A DNA stretch of 64,000 nt from JAWVFN01 sp963696625 (GTDB taxonomy: Bacteria > Actinomycetota > Thermoleophilia > Solirubrobacterales > 70-9): assembly GCA_963696625.1 (NCBI GenBank), contig CAVOKZ010000046.1:1-64000 (forward strand). The letters are read 5' to 3'. Numbering within the stretch: the stretch's first letter is position 1; every line of letters starts with the position of its first letter. This document shows, piece by piece, positions 25,380-34,008 of the stretch. The notes below the pieces were generated by a model. It made no database searches, was not told where the DNA came from, and saw only the letters and a program-made list of their open reading frames with translations. The position numbers and the translations under genes were made by a program.

Positions 25380-25403
25380 GAACTTCGACTCTATAGAACA
25401 CAA

Positions 25404-25441
25404 CCGGCCGCCTCCTCCGCTGCGTGTCCGGGGCGGCGGGT
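25404..25441 (-). repeat. GCGAAGC hairpin repeat, copy 6 (variant loop)
   Basis: The minus strand reads CCGCC, CCGGACACGCAGCGGAGG, GGCGG. The loop is altered from GCGAAGC to ACGCAGC. It lies between lpdA and the upstream membrane-protein gene. Confidence 0.8.
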
Positions 25442-25957
25442 CTAGTCGCCCGGCGCCGAGGGCATCTGGATCCGGGCCATCGACCGGATCATCTTGAAGA
25501 AGAGCCACGCTGCGCCGATCAGCAGCAGCAGCGACCCGGCGGCCTGCACGATCGAACCCACCTGAACCAGCCCGAGCGCGGCACTGAGCATGAACAGCAA
25601 CAGCATCATCTGGAAGCCGAGCACCGCCCAGTAGCGGGCCTTCCACAGGCCCCAGGCCATCCACCACAGCGCGGCGGCGAAGATCGCCAGCGGGATCGGG
25701 CTCGGCTGGTCCCCGTCGACCTCGACCCCGGCCGCCGCGAGCACCGCCGAAACCGTGAACACCGTTGCCAGCAGCGCGGAGCAGACCGCGGCGATCGTCA
25801 CCGGCGTCGGGCGCTCGCCCTCCGCCAACGGCTCGATCTCCTCGCGCACCGCCTCGTTCTTGGCCTCGCTGCGCGCGGCCAGCGCCGCCTGGCGCTCGGC
25901 GGCGCGCACCCGCCGCTGGCGCCGCTCGGCGCGCTTTCGCTCGCGGCTGCCGCTCAA
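25442..25957 (-). CDS. Membrane protein of unknown function
   Basis: 171 residues. A highly basic N-terminal helix (residues 5-45, R/A/E-rich, probably coiled coil) is followed by three or four membrane helices (VTIAAVCSALLATVFTVSAVLA, PLAIFAAALWWMAWGLW, WAVLGFQMMLLLFMLSAALGL, AGSLLLLIGAAWLFFKMI). The ATG overlaps the thiE stop (ATGA), so it is translated after thiE. No family recognised. Confidence 0.6.
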   Translation of the reverse strand: MSGSRERKRAERRQRRVRAAERQAALAARSEAKNEAVREEIEPLAEGERPTPVTIAAVCSALLATVFTVSAVLAAAGVEVDGDQPSPIPLAIFAAALWWMAWGLWKARYWAVLGFQMMLLLFMLSAALGLVQVGSIVQAAGSLLLLIGAAWLFFKMIRSMARIQMPSAPGD

Positions 25958-26619
25958 GGCTCGAGCACGTCGTAGAGCGCGGCGGCGGCGAGGCGCGGGT
26001 CGGCGGCGTCGCGGATCGCGCGCACGACGACCATCCGCGTGGCGCCCGCGTCTGCGACCTGCGGGGCGTTTCCGGGATCGATGCCGCCGATCGCGAAGAA
26101 CGGCATCGCGGTGTTCGCCGCCGCGTAGCTGACGAGATCGAGGCCGGTCGCGGGCCGCCCGGGCTTGGTCGGGGTCTCCCAGACCGGGCCGACGCTGATG
26201 TAATCGACCCCCTGGGTTTGCGCGGCGTCGATCTGCTCGGGCGAGTGGGTCGAGAGGCCGACGATCGCGTCGGGGCCGACGATCGCGCGCGCCTCGTCCA
26301 CGGGCGTGTCGTCCTGGCCTAGATGGACGCCGTCGGCGCCGAGCTCGAGCGCCAGCCCGGGGTCGTCGTTGACGATGAACAGGGCGCTGTAGGTGTCGGC
26401 GAGCCGGCGAAAGGTCGGCGCCGTGCGCCGCGAAAGGGCGCGTTGGCCCTCCTTGTCGCGGAGCTGGATCAAGCCGGCGCCGCCGTTGAGCGCCGCGAGC
26501 AGCAGCGGCTCGAGCTCGGCGCCGGGCGGGTCGGGCTCGCAGACGAAGTAGAGCCGGGCGAAGTCGAGGCGGTGCCTGCGCAGTGGGCCTAGGCCCTCGG
26601 GGGGGGCGAGCTGGGTCAC
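25954..26619 (-). CDS. thiE: Thiamin-phosphate synthase
   Basis: 221 residues from GTG. The TIM-barrel landmarks are present: IQLRDKEGQ, FIVNDDPGLALELGADGVHLGQDD, VGLSTHSPEQID, DYISVGPVWETPTKPGRPATGL and FFAIGGIDP. It joins the thiazole and pyrimidine phosphates. It diverges from the thiO-thiSG operon; repeat copy 7 and the TPP riboswitch lie between them. The riboswitch is on the other strand, so thiE is not obviously under its control. Confidence 0.92.
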   Translation of the reverse strand: MTQLAPPEGLGPLRRHRLDFARLYFVCEPDPPGAELEPLLLAALNGGAGLIQLRDKEGQRALSRRTAPTFRRLADTYSALFIVNDDPGLALELGADGVHLGQDDTPVDEARAIVGPDAIVGLSTHSPEQIDAAQTQGVDYISVGPVWETPTKPGRPATGLDLVSYAAANTAMPFFAIGGIDPGNAPQVADAGATRMVVVRAIRDAADPRLAAAALYDVLEP

Positions 26620-26636
26620 CGTCGCCAGCCTACCGG

Positions 26637-26714
26637 CCGATAAGGGCCATTCCTGGAGATCCCTGGACCGGCGGCAGCCGGACGCGAAGCGGAGCAGTCG
26701 CCGGTGGATGCCGG
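26637..26714 (+). repeat. GCGAAGC hairpin repeat, copy 7 (type A, compensatory stem)
   Basis: It begins CCGATAAGGGCCATTCCTGG. The main stem is CCGGCG ... CGCCGG instead of CCGCCG ... CGGCGG, that is, both arms changed together around CGGACGCGAAGCGGAG. It lies between thiE and the TPP riboswitch. Confidence 0.85.
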
Positions 26715-26733
26715 GAGTACAGTGTTAAAGAAC

Positions 26734-26826
26734 ACAACGGGAGCCCTGAAGCAAGGGCTGAGAGGGCGGCTGGCGCGCCGCCGACCGTATGAACCTGATC
26801 CGGGTAATGCCGGCGCAGGGATGGTT
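26734..26826 (+). promoter_or_regulatory. TPP riboswitch (THI element)
   Basis: The conserved parts are exact: GGGAGCCC at the P1/P2 start, CTGAGAGGG at 26758-26766, TGAACCTGATC at 26790-26800 and CGGGTAATGCCGGCGCAGGG at 26801-26820. It senses thiamin pyrophosphate in the leader of thiO-thiSG. No strong terminator follows, so control of translation initiation is more likely than attenuation (inference). Confidence 0.97.
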
Positions 26827-26861
26827 GGAGCGCACCGCCGCCGGAAAGGAAATTGACGACG

Positions 26862-27965
26862 GTGCCCCCCTCGAGCGAAAAGCACTACGACGCGGTCGTG
26901 ATCGGCGGCGGCGTCATCGGCCTGTCCGTGGCCTGGCGCGCGGCGCGGCGCGGCCTGAGCGTGCTCGTCGCCGAGCGCGAGCGGATCGGCTCCGGGGCGA
27001 GCGGAGTCGCCGCCGGCATGCTGGCGCCCGTCGGCGAGGCCACCTGGGGCGAAGAGCGACTGCTCGAGCTGGCGCTCGCCTCGGCCCGCGCCTGGCCCGA
27101 GTTCGCCTCCGAGCTTGAGGACGACGCGGGCGCCCCTTCGACCTACGAGCAGATCGGGGCGCTCCACGTCGCCCTCGACCGTGACGAGGTCGCTGAACTC
27201 CGCCGGCGCCACGAGCTGCACACCTCGCTCGGCCTCTCCTCCGAATGGCTCACCGGGTCGAAATGCCGCCAGCTCGAGCCCGGCCTCGCGCCGTCGTGCG
27301 CCGGTGGCCTGTTCGCGTCCCAGGAAGCCGCGATCGATCCGAGGGCGCTGCTCGGAGCGCTCGCCGCCGCGATCCGCGCCGCGGGCGGCGAGATCCGCGA
27401 GGGCGCCGCCGTCGATGCCCTCGAGACCGAGGGCGGCGCCGTCACCGGCGCCCGCCTCGGCGGCGAGACGGTCGAAGCGCCGGCCGTCGTGCTCGCCGCC
27501 GGCGCCTGGTCGGGCGCCGACTGGCTGCCCGAGGAGGCGCGGCCGCCGGTGCGCCCCGTCAAGGGCGAGGTCCTCGAGCTGCGCTCATCCGGTCCTTCGA
27601 TCTGCGAGAGGATCGTCGCCGGCGAGCGCTTCTACGCCGTGCCGCGCCTCGACCGCCGGCTGGTCGTCGGCGCCACGGTCGAGGAGCGTGGATTCGACAC
27701 CAGCGTCACGGCCGGCGCCGTCCACGAGTTGCTGCGCGAGTCCTACCGGGCGCTCCCGGAGATCGCCGAGCTGGAGCTGGTCGAGGCCAAGGCCGGCCTG
27801 CGGCCCGGCAGCCCCGACAACGCGCCGCTGATCGGGCCCGGGGCCATCGACGGCTTGATCCTCGCCACGGGGCATTTCCGCAACGGGGTGCTGCTGGCGC
27901 CGGTCACGGCCGATGCCGTGGTCGCCACCCTGACCGGGAAGGAGGCGGCGGTCGATGCTGGTTGA
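26862..27965 (+). CDS. thiO: Glycine oxidase ThiO
   Basis: 367 residues from GTG 26862; TTG 26853 is the alternative, but only 2-3 bases from GGAAAGGA. FAD motif VVIGGGVIGLSVAWRAARRG at the start, then GSGASGVAAGMLAPVGEA, VVLAAGAWSG and the C-terminal GLRPGSPDNAPLIGPG...ATGHFRNGVLLAPVTAD. It oxidises glycine to dehydroglycine (iminoacetate) for thiazole formation. It sits directly after the TPP riboswitch and overlaps thiSG by 11 bases. Confidence 0.93.
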   Translation: MPPSSEKHYDAVVIGGGVIGLSVAWRAARRGLSVLVAERERIGSGASGVAAGMLAPVGEATWGEERLLELALASARAWPEFASELEDDAGAPSTYEQIGALHVALDRDEVAELRRRHELHTSLGLSSEWLTGSKCRQLEPGLAPSCAGGLFASQEAAIDPRALLGALAAAIRAAGGEIREGAAVDALETEGGAVTGARLGGETVEAPAVVLAAGAWSGADWLPEEARPPVRPVKGEVLELRSSGPSICERIVAGERFYAVPRLDRRLVVGATVEERGFDTSVTAGAVHELLRESYRALPEIAELELVEAKAGLRPGSPDNAPLIGPGAIDGLILATGHFRNGVLLAPVTADAVVATLTGKEAAVDAG

Positions 27966-28941
27966 GCTCAACGGCGAACAGACCGAGCTGCCGCTGGGGG
28001 CGACCATCGCATCGGCGGTCGAGGCCTCGGGCGCCGACCCGGGCGGCGCCGGGCTCGCGGTCGCCGTCGACGGCGAGGTCCTCCCGCGCGGCGAGTGGGA
28101 TGCGACGGCGCTCGCCGACGGCCAGAAGATCGAGGTCGTCGCCGCGGTCCAGGGCGGGGCGCCCGCCACCGAGGACAGCTTCGAGCTCGGCGGGCACAGC
28201 TGGTCCTCGCGCCTGATCCTCGGCACCGGCGGCTTCCGCTCGCTGGAGTCGATGGAGCACGCTCTGCAGGCCTCCGGCACCGAGATCGTCACCGTCGCGC
28301 TGCGCCGCGTCGACCCCGCCTCCCAGGGCTCTATAACCGAGCTGATCGGGCGCCTCGGGGTCTTCGCCCTGCCCAACACCGCCGGCTGCTACACGGCCCG
28401 CGACGCCGTCCGCACCGCCAAGCTCGCCCGCGAGGCGTTCGAGACCGATTGGATCAAGCTCGAGGTGATCGGCGACGACCGCACGCTGCTGCCCGACGGC
28501 GTCGAGCTGCTCGCCGCGGCCGAGGAGCTGTGCGACGACGGCTTCACGGTTCTGCCGTATACGAACGACGACCCGATCCTGGCGCGGCGGCTCGAAGACG
28601 CGGGCTGCGCGGCGGTAATGCCCGCGGGCTCGCCGATCGGCTCGGGGATGGGGATTGGGAACCCCTACAACGTGCGGATCATCGTTGAGCGCTCCTCGGT
28701 TCCGGTGGTCCTCGACGCCGGCATCGGCACCGCCTCCGACGCCGCGCTGGCGATGGAGCTCGGCTGCGACGCGGTGCTGCTCGCGAGCGCGGTCTCGCGT
28801 GCCGAGGATCCGGTTGCGATGGCGGTGGCGATGCGGCGCGCGGTCGAGGCCGGCCGGACAGCCCATCTAGCGGGCCGGATCCCGCGCAAGCTCCACGCCG
28901 AGGCGTCGACCCCGGTCGAAGGACGGGCCGAGCTCGACTAG
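27955..28941 (+). CDS. thiSG: Fused sulfur carrier ThiS + thiazole synthase ThiG
   Basis: 328 residues. Residues 1-66 are ThiS (ELNGEQTELP ... KIEVVAAVQGG) ending in the diglycine that must carry the thiocarboxylate. Without a stop the frame runs via APATEDSFELGGHSW into ThiG (SRLILGTGGFRSLESM, the Schiff-base Lys in DWIKLEVIGDD, MPAGSPIGSGMGIGNPYN, VLDAGIGTASDAALAMELG). Such fusions are known as bifunctional ThiS/ThiG; release of the Gly-Gly end by cleavage would be needed for normal chemistry. The stop overlaps that of the convergent gene in CTAG. Confidence 0.93.
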   Translation: MLVELNGEQTELPLGATIASAVEASGADPGGAGLAVAVDGEVLPRGEWDATALADGQKIEVVAAVQGGAPATEDSFELGGHSWSSRLILGTGGFRSLESMEHALQASGTEIVTVALRRVDPASQGSITELIGRLGVFALPNTAGCYTARDAVRTAKLAREAFETDWIKLEVIGDDRTLLPDGVELLAAAEELCDDGFTVLPYTNDDPILARRLEDAGCAAVMPAGSPIGSGMGIGNPYNVRIIVERSSVPVVLDAGIGTASDAALAMELGCDAVLLASAVSRAEDPVAMAVAMRRAVEAGRTAHLAGRIPRKLHAEASTPVEGRAELD

Positions 28942-29570
28942 CTTCGGTGCTCGGCGGTTTCTTCTTCGGGATCTGCGGAGCGCGGCGCGGAGCGGCGGTC
29001 GAACCACTCGCCGAGCGTGCCGATCGCCCAGCCGGCTCGGTGCATGACCTGGCCGAGGCTCGAGTCGTCGAGCGGCCGAGCAGCGCGGTCGGGGTCGCGA
29101 CCGAGGTCGACCGCGGCCTTGCGCACCGCCTTCACCTGGGGACGCAGGCGCTCCTGCCACTTGGCGTCGAACTTCGCGAGCTTCGCGTCGCCGCGGGCGT
29201 CGGCCAGCGCGGCGAGGTGGGCGAGCAGCGTGGCGACGTGCTCGAGGTCGAGCACCGCGAGCCTGACGGCGGGCCCGGTGTCGAGGCCGCGGTCGACCAC
29301 GGCTCCGCGAACGTCGCCGACAGTCGAGCCGACTCCGCGGACGGCCCGCCCCGCATGCAGGTCATAGGCCGCGATCCGCGGCCCGAGCGCGTCGAGCAGC
29401 TCGCGGACGTTCCCGGCCGCCTCGTCGAGGACCGGCGCCGCGGGTGTGTCGGAGACCGCCTCCGCGAGTCGTGACCAGCGGGCCAGAAGCTGCCGTCCCG
29501 CGACCGCGAGCTCGCGGTAGGCGCGGTGCTCGGCGGGGTGGAGCTGTGGGCCTTCGCCGTTCTCGGTCAT
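28938..29570 (-). CDS. Helical protein of unknown function
   Basis: 210 residues, Ala/Leu/Arg-rich and almost entirely helical, with no membrane segment or signal peptide. Recognisable stretches include HRAYRELAVAGRQLLARWSRL and HRAGWAIGTLGEWFDRRSA. No family assigned. Its TAG overlaps that of thiSG in a shared CTAG. Confidence 0.5.
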   Translation of the reverse strand: MTENGEGPQLHPAEHRAYRELAVAGRQLLARWSRLAEAVSDTPAAPVLDEAAGNVRELLDALGPRIAAYDLHAGRAVRGVGSTVGDVRGAVVDRGLDTGPAVRLAVLDLEHVATLLAHLAALADARGDAKLAKFDAKWQERLRPQVKAVRKAAVDLGRDPDRAARPLDDSSLGQVMHRAGWAIGTLGEWFDRRSAPRSADPEEETAEHRS

Positions 29571-29626
29571 CGAGCGCAGGTTAGCGGCGTCTCACGGGGC
29601 GCTCGTTGTCGCGTTGTAGTCGTGAA

Positions 29627-29734
29627 GTGGAGCTGATGCCGCCGATGATCGAGGTGCTCGCCGACTCGGGCACGCCGTTTTCGATCCTGACCAAGTCCTC
29701 GCTGCCGCTGCGTGACCTCGACCTGCTCAGAGGC
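29627..29734 (+). pseudogene. Remnant of a radical-SAM protein (Rv2578c-like)
   Basis: About 36 codons read VELMPPMIEVLADSGTPFSI then LTKSSLPLRDLDLLR, the well-conserved middle of Rv2578c-type radical-SAM proteins. The upstream CxxxCxxC part and all downstream parts are missing, and the frame degenerates after the Arg. This looks like a deletion remnant beside the sulfate transporter operon. Confidence 0.6.
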
Positions 29735-29892
29735 CGCGGCGCGCAAGGTCGAGGTTTATTCCCCACCTTTTCGACCTTTTGGGTAATGCCCATCAACTTT
29801 GTGCTACTTTGCCACCTCCGAAATCCAGACTAAGTCACTAAACAAAGCTCTATAGGCCGCCCCAGCGGGGGTGAGCCCCAGAAGGGATGGGA
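29735..29892 (+). promoter_or_regulatory. Leader/promoter region of the sulfate transporter operon
   Basis: AT-richer than its surroundings. It contains a short inverted repeat TGGG-TAATG-CCCA (about 29780-29792), which could be an operator, and near the gene GGGGTGAGCCCC and the ribosome-binding GAAGGGA. Sulfur control by the nearby Rrf2 regulator is possible; a binding site cannot be assigned by eye. Confidence 0.4.
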
Positions 29893-30927
29893 ATGAACAG
29901 CACTGAACGAGGGGCCGGCAAGCGGCTCCGTAAGACCGCAACGCGTCTCGGCATCGCCGGGGTTGCGCTCGCCGCGACGCTCGGCCTCGCCGCTTGCGGC
30001 GGGTCGAGCAGCAGCAAGATCGACCTCGTCGCCTACTCGACCCCGCAGCAGGCCTACGAGGACGGGATCGAGCCCGCCTTCACCAAGACCAGCGAAGGCG
30101 ACGGCATCGAGTTCTCGAACTCGTTCGGCTCCTCGGGCGACCAGAGCCGCGCGGTCGAGTCCGGTCAGGACGCCGACGTGGTCGCGTTCTCGCTCGAGCC
30201 GGACGTCACCCGTCTGGTCGAGGCCGGCAAGGTTGCCGACACCTGGAACCAGGACCAGTACCACGGCATCGTCACCGACTCGGTGGTCGTGCTCATGGTT
30301 CGCCCGGGCAACCCGAAGAACATCAAGTCATTCGAGGACCTCGCCCGCGACGACGTCGACGTGATCGACCCCAACCCGGCAACCTCGGGCGGCGCCCGCT
30401 GGAACATCATGGCCATCTACGGATCGCAGATCCAGGCCGGCAAGTCCCCGGCCGAGGCTCTCGATTTCGTCAAGCAGGTCATCGAGAACACCTCCGTCCA
30501 GGACAACAGCGCGCGCGACTCGCTGACCACGTTCCAGGGCGGCAAGGGCGACGTGCTCGTCGGCTACGAGAACGAGGCGATCGCCGCCAAGGAGAACGGC
30601 GTCGACCTCGAGTACGTGATCCCCGACTCGACGATCCTGATCGAGAACCCGATCGCGGTCACCACGGACGCATCCGACGACGCCCAGGCGTTCGTCGACT
30701 TCACGCGCTCGGACGAGGCGCAGCAGATCTACGCCGACAACGGCTATCGCCCGGTGGTCAAGTCCGTGTTCGACAAGAACGCCGACAAGTTCCCGACGCC
30801 GGCGCAGCTGTTCACGATCAACGATCTCGGCCTCGGTGGCTGGTCGAAGGTCTCCGATGAGTTCTTCGGCGACCCCGGCGGCTCCGTGATCAAGATCGAG
30901 TCGGAGCTGGGGAACCCGACCGGCTAG
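29893..30927 (+). CDS. sbp: Sulfate/thiosulfate-binding lipoprotein
   Basis: 344 residues from ATG 29893, chosen over ATG 29887 because GAAGGGA is better spaced. A lipobox (GLAACGG) follows the signal peptide. The solute-binding fold shows SYSTP-like AYSTPQQAYE, FSNSFGSSGDQSRAVESGQDADVVAFSLEPDVTRL, DPNPATSGGARWNIMAIYG and GKGDVLVGYENEA, all typical of CysP/Sbp. It delivers sulfate to the CysTWA permease encoded directly downstream. Confidence 0.93.
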   Translation: MNSTERGAGKRLRKTATRLGIAGVALAATLGLAACGGSSSSKIDLVAYSTPQQAYEDGIEPAFTKTSEGDGIEFSNSFGSSGDQSRAVESGQDADVVAFSLEPDVTRLVEAGKVADTWNQDQYHGIVTDSVVVLMVRPGNPKNIKSFEDLARDDVDVIDPNPATSGGARWNIMAIYGSQIQAGKSPAEALDFVKQVIENTSVQDNSARDSLTTFQGGKGDVLVGYENEAIAAKENGVDLEYVIPDSTILIENPIAVTTDASDDAQAFVDFTRSDEAQQIYADNGYRPVVKSVFDKNADKFPTPAQLFTINDLGLGGWSKVSDEFFGDPGGSVIKIESELGNPTG

Positions 30928-30946
30928 CGCTGGCCGCGAGCGTCAG

Positions 30947-31786
30947 ATGGCAAGCACGGACACAGCCGTCGCGCCCCCGCCGAGGGTGGGCCTCCGGGCC
31001 CCCTTCGGCGGGGAGGCGCTCACCCGCGGGGTGGCCATGACCTGGCTCACCCTGATCGTGCTGGTACCGATCGCCGCCGTCGTCCTGCGCTCGCTCGACG
31101 GCGGCCTTTCGGCGTTCTGGGGCGCGATCTCCGCCCCCGAGGCCCAGGCCGCGATCAAGCTCACCTTCATCTCGTCGCTGATCGTGGTCGCGATCAACGT
31201 CGTCATGGGCACCCTGATCGCCTGGGTCCTGGTCCGCGACGAGTTCGGAGGCAAGCGCTACGTCAACTCGATCATCGACCTTCCCTTCGCGCTGCCGACG
31301 ATCGTCGCCGGCCTGACCCTGCTCGCCCTCTACGGAGCCGACAGCCCGATCGGCGTCCACGTCGCCTACACCAAGGCCGCTGTCGTCCTCGCGTTGCTGT
31401 TCGTGACCCTGCCGTTCGTGATCCGCGCCGTGCAGCCGGTGCTGCTCGAGCTCGACCGCGAGATGGAGGAGGCAGCCGCCTCGCTGGGCGCCTCCAACAC
31501 CAGGATCTTCCGCAGCGTCGTGCTGCCCAACCTGACGCCGGCGATCCTCGCCGGCGCCGCCCTGGCCTTCGCGCGTGCGATCGGCGAGTTCGGCTCGCTG
31601 GTGCTGATCACCGGGAACATCCCGTTCAAGACCCAGGTCGCGTCCGTCTACATCTTCGGCCGCATCGAGGGCAACAACGAGACGGCCGCCGCCGCGGTGT
31701 CGGTGCTGCTGCTGGTGCTCTCGGTGGCGATGCTCTTCGCCTTCCAGGTCTTCAGCTACTGGAGGACGCGCCATGACCGAGGCTAA
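30947..31786 (+). CDS. cysT: Sulfate ABC transporter permease CysT
   Basis: 279 residues with six predicted helices. The EAA loop (EEAAASLGASNTRIFRSVVLP) contacts the ATPase. Other landmarks are IDLPFALPTIVAGLTLLALYG and ARAIGEFGSLVLITGNIPF, the signature of CysT/CysU. It follows sbp by 19 bases and overlaps cysW by 14 bases. Confidence 0.92.
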   Translation: MASTDTAVAPPPRVGLRAPFGGEALTRGVAMTWLTLIVLVPIAAVVLRSLDGGLSAFWGAISAPEAQAAIKLTFISSLIVVAINVVMGTLIAWVLVRDEFGGKRYVNSIIDLPFALPTIVAGLTLLALYGADSPIGVHVAYTKAAVVLALLFVTLPFVIRAVQPVLLELDREMEEAAASLGASNTRIFRSVVLPNLTPAILAGAALAFARAIGEFGSLVLITGNIPFKTQVASVYIFGRIEGNNETAAAAVSVLLLVLSVAMLFAFQVFSYWRTRHDRG

Positions 31787-32576
31787 CCCGCTGGCCAAGT
31801 ACGGCCTGCGCTTCCTGGCGCTCTTCTATCTGGCGGCGCTGCTGATCGTCCCGGTGGCGATCATCTTCTTCCGCACCTTCGAGCACGGCCTGGCGGAGCC
31901 GATCGACGCGCTGACGAGCCCCGAGGGCATGCACGCCTTCTGGCTGACGATGCTCTGCGTCGGGATCGCGGTGCCGCTCAACACCGTCTTCGGCGTCACC
32001 ACCGCGCTCGTGCTCGTGCGCCAGAAGTTCTTCGGCCGCGGCTTCTTCAACTCGCTGATCGACCTCCCGTTCGCGATCTCGCCCGTGGTCATCGGCCTCG
32101 CGCTGATCCTCGTCTACGGCCCCAACGAGGCGGTCGGCAGCTGGTTCGAGGAGAACGGAATCCAGATCATCTTCTCGGTCCCGGGCATGGTGCTGGCGAC
32201 GATCTTCGTCTCGCTGCCGTTCGTCGTGCGCGAGGTGATGCCGGTCCTCCAGGAGATCGGCACCGACCAGGAGCAGGCCGCCGAGACCCTCGGCGCGAGT
32301 CCCTGGCAGACGTTCTGGCGGGTGACGCTGCCCTCGATCAAATGGGGCGTCACCTACGGCGTGGTGCTCGCCACCGCGCGGGCGCTGGGCGAGTTCGGCG
32401 CGGTCAGCGTCGTCTCGGGAAAGATCTCGGGCGAGACCGAGACCCTGCCGCTCTTCGTCCAGACCGAGTTCCGCAACTTCAACATCGAGGGCGCCTACGC
32501 CGCGGCGATCGTGCTCGCGATTCTCGCCCTCACCGTCCTCTTCGGCATGAGCCGGATCCAAGCAAAGGAGAACTAA
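31773..32576 (+). CDS. cysW: Sulfate ABC transporter permease CysW
   Basis: 267 residues with six helices. It has IDLPFAISPVVIGLALILVYG, the EAA loop EQAAETLGASPWQTFWRVTLP and ARALGEFGAVSVVSGKI, followed by ETLPLFVQTEF as in CysW. It pairs with CysT. Its TAA overlaps the cysA start (TAATG). Confidence 0.92.
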   Translation: MTEANPLAKYGLRFLALFYLAALLIVPVAIIFFRTFEHGLAEPIDALTSPEGMHAFWLTMLCVGIAVPLNTVFGVTTALVLVRQKFFGRGFFNSLIDLPFAISPVVIGLALILVYGPNEAVGSWFEENGIQIIFSVPGMVLATIFVSLPFVVREVMPVLQEIGTDQEQAAETLGASPWQTFWRVTLPSIKWGVTYGVVLATARALGEFGAVSVVSGKISGETETLPLFVQTEFRNFNIEGAYAAAIVLAILALTVLFGMSRIQAKEN

Positions 32577-33544
32577 TGGGCATCGCCGTCCAGAACGTCA
32601 ACAAGAGCTTCGGGGACTTCGCCGCGCTCGACGACGTCTCGATCGACGTCCCGAGCGGCGGGCTCACCGCTCTGCTCGGGCCGAGCGGCAGCGGCAAGTC
32701 GACCCTGCTGCGGGTGATCGCCGGGCTCGAGAAGCCCGATACCGGCCAGGTCCTGATCGACGGCGAGGACGCGACCACGCGCCGCGTCCAGGACCGCAAC
32801 GTCGGCTTCGTCTTCCAGCACTACGCCGCGTTCAAGCACATGACGGTGTTCGACAACGTCGCCTTCGGTCTCAAGATCCGCAACAAGGGCAAGCCAGCGA
32901 TCGCCGAGCGGGTCGACTCGCTGCTCGCGCTCGTCCACCTCGACGGCTTCTCTCACCGCTATCCATCGCAGCTCTCCGGGGGCCAGCGCCAGCGCATGGC
33001 GCTCGCCCGGGCGCTCGCGGTCGAGCCCAAGGTGCTGCTGCTCGACGAGCCGTTCGGCGCCCTCGACGCGCAGGTCAGGCTCGAGCTGCGCGCCTGGCTG
33101 CGCCGCCTCCACGACGAGGTCCACGTGACGACGATCTTCGTCACCCACGACCAGGAGGAGGCGATGGACGTCGCCGAGCAGATCGTCGTGATGAACAAGG
33201 GCAAGGTCGAGCAGGCGGGCTCGCCGCGCGAGCTCTACGAGAGCCCGGCGTCGGAATTCGTCATGGGCTTCGTCGGCGAGGTCAACGAGCTCGGCGGCGA
33301 GAAGGTCCGCCCGCACGACATCGAGATCCTCCACGATCCCGCTGACCGGACGAGGGAAGGGATGATCGACCGCATCGTCCACCTCGGGTTCGAGTGCCGG
33401 GTCGAGCTGACCCTCTCCGACGACGCCCACGTCTCGGTGCAGATGACCCGCAACGACGCGGAGGAGCTCGAGCTCGTCGAGAACCAGATCGTCTACGTTC
33501 GGCCCGCGGCGATGCGCGTGATCAACGGCGGCGTTGCGGCCTAG
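32576..33544 (+). CDS. cysA: Sulfate/thiosulfate import ATP-binding protein CysA
   Basis: 322 residues. Walker A GPSGSGKST, Q-loop VFQHYAAFKHMTV, signature LSGGQRQRMALARAL, Walker B VLLLDEPFGALD and the switch His in VTHDQEEAMD. A short TOBE-like C-terminus contains VRPHDIEI. It energises the CysTW channel. AAAGGAG precedes the start. It shares a CTAG stop with the convergent regulator gene. Confidence 0.95.
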   Translation: MGIAVQNVNKSFGDFAALDDVSIDVPSGGLTALLGPSGSGKSTLLRVIAGLEKPDTGQVLIDGEDATTRRVQDRNVGFVFQHYAAFKHMTVFDNVAFGLKIRNKGKPAIAERVDSLLALVHLDGFSHRYPSQLSGGQRQRMALARALAVEPKVLLLDEPFGALDAQVRLELRAWLRRLHDEVHVTTIFVTHDQEEAMDVAEQIVVMNKGKVEQAGSPRELYESPASEFVMGFVGEVNELGGEKVRPHDIEILHDPADRTREGMIDRIVHLGFECRVELTLSDDAHVSVQMTRNDAEELELVENQIVYVRPAAMRVINGGVAA

Positions 33545-34002
33545 CCGCTCGGTTCCCAGGCTTCAGCCGACTTCGTGAGCTTGGCGACATTCGGCGGCAG
33601 CTCGCCGGAGACGAGGTCGGCGAGCGTCGTCTTGTCGAGCACCGCGCGCAGGTTCGCCCGTACCGCCACCCAGACGTCCTTGAGCGGCGCCGCGGCGGCC
33701 TCGTAGCTGAGCGCCTCGGGGCTCTCGCCACGGACGGTGGCGAGCGGCCCCTCGACCGCGCGGATGATCTCCGCCAGCGCCACCTGGTCGGCGGGCTTGG
33801 CGAGCCAGTAACCGCCCTCGGCGCCGCGGCGGCTGGCGATGATCCCGTGGTGCTTCATCTCGCCGAGGATGTTCTCGAGGAACTTGACCGGGATTCCCTG
33901 CGCGTCGGCGAGCGCCTCGCCCTTCATCGCCTTGCCCTCCTCGGCGCCGGCGAGCACGATCGCCGCGCGCACGGCGTAGTCGACCTTTGCCGAGATGCGC
34001 AT
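33541..34002 (-). CDS. Rrf2 family transcriptional regulator
   Basis: 153 residues from ATG 34002. The winged helix is typical: MRISAKVDYAVRAAIVLA, then IPVKFLENILGEMKHHGII and SRRGAEGGYWLAKPADQVALAEIIRAVEGPL. No Cys triad is visible, so it is not an IscR-type cluster protein and resembles CymR-like regulators of sulfur genes. Its position against the sulfate operon suggests control of it. An inverted repeat CAATTC-N5-GAATTG sits at its start. Confidence 0.85.
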   Translation of the reverse strand: MRISAKVDYAVRAAIVLAGAEEGKAMKGEALADAQGIPVKFLENILGEMKHHGIIASRRGAEGGYWLAKPADQVALAEIIRAVEGPLATVRGESPEALSYEAAAAPLKDVWVAVRANLRAVLDKTTLADLVSGELPPNVAKLTKSAEAWEPSG

Positions 34003-34008
34003 TCCCAC

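Noticed and set aside
27938..27966. Possible eleventh repeat copy at the thiO/thiSG junction
   Set aside because: GGAGGCGGCGGTCGATGC resembles the right arm of copy 4, but the CGGACGCGAAGC core is missing and the sequence also serves as coding and Shine-Dalgarno sequence.
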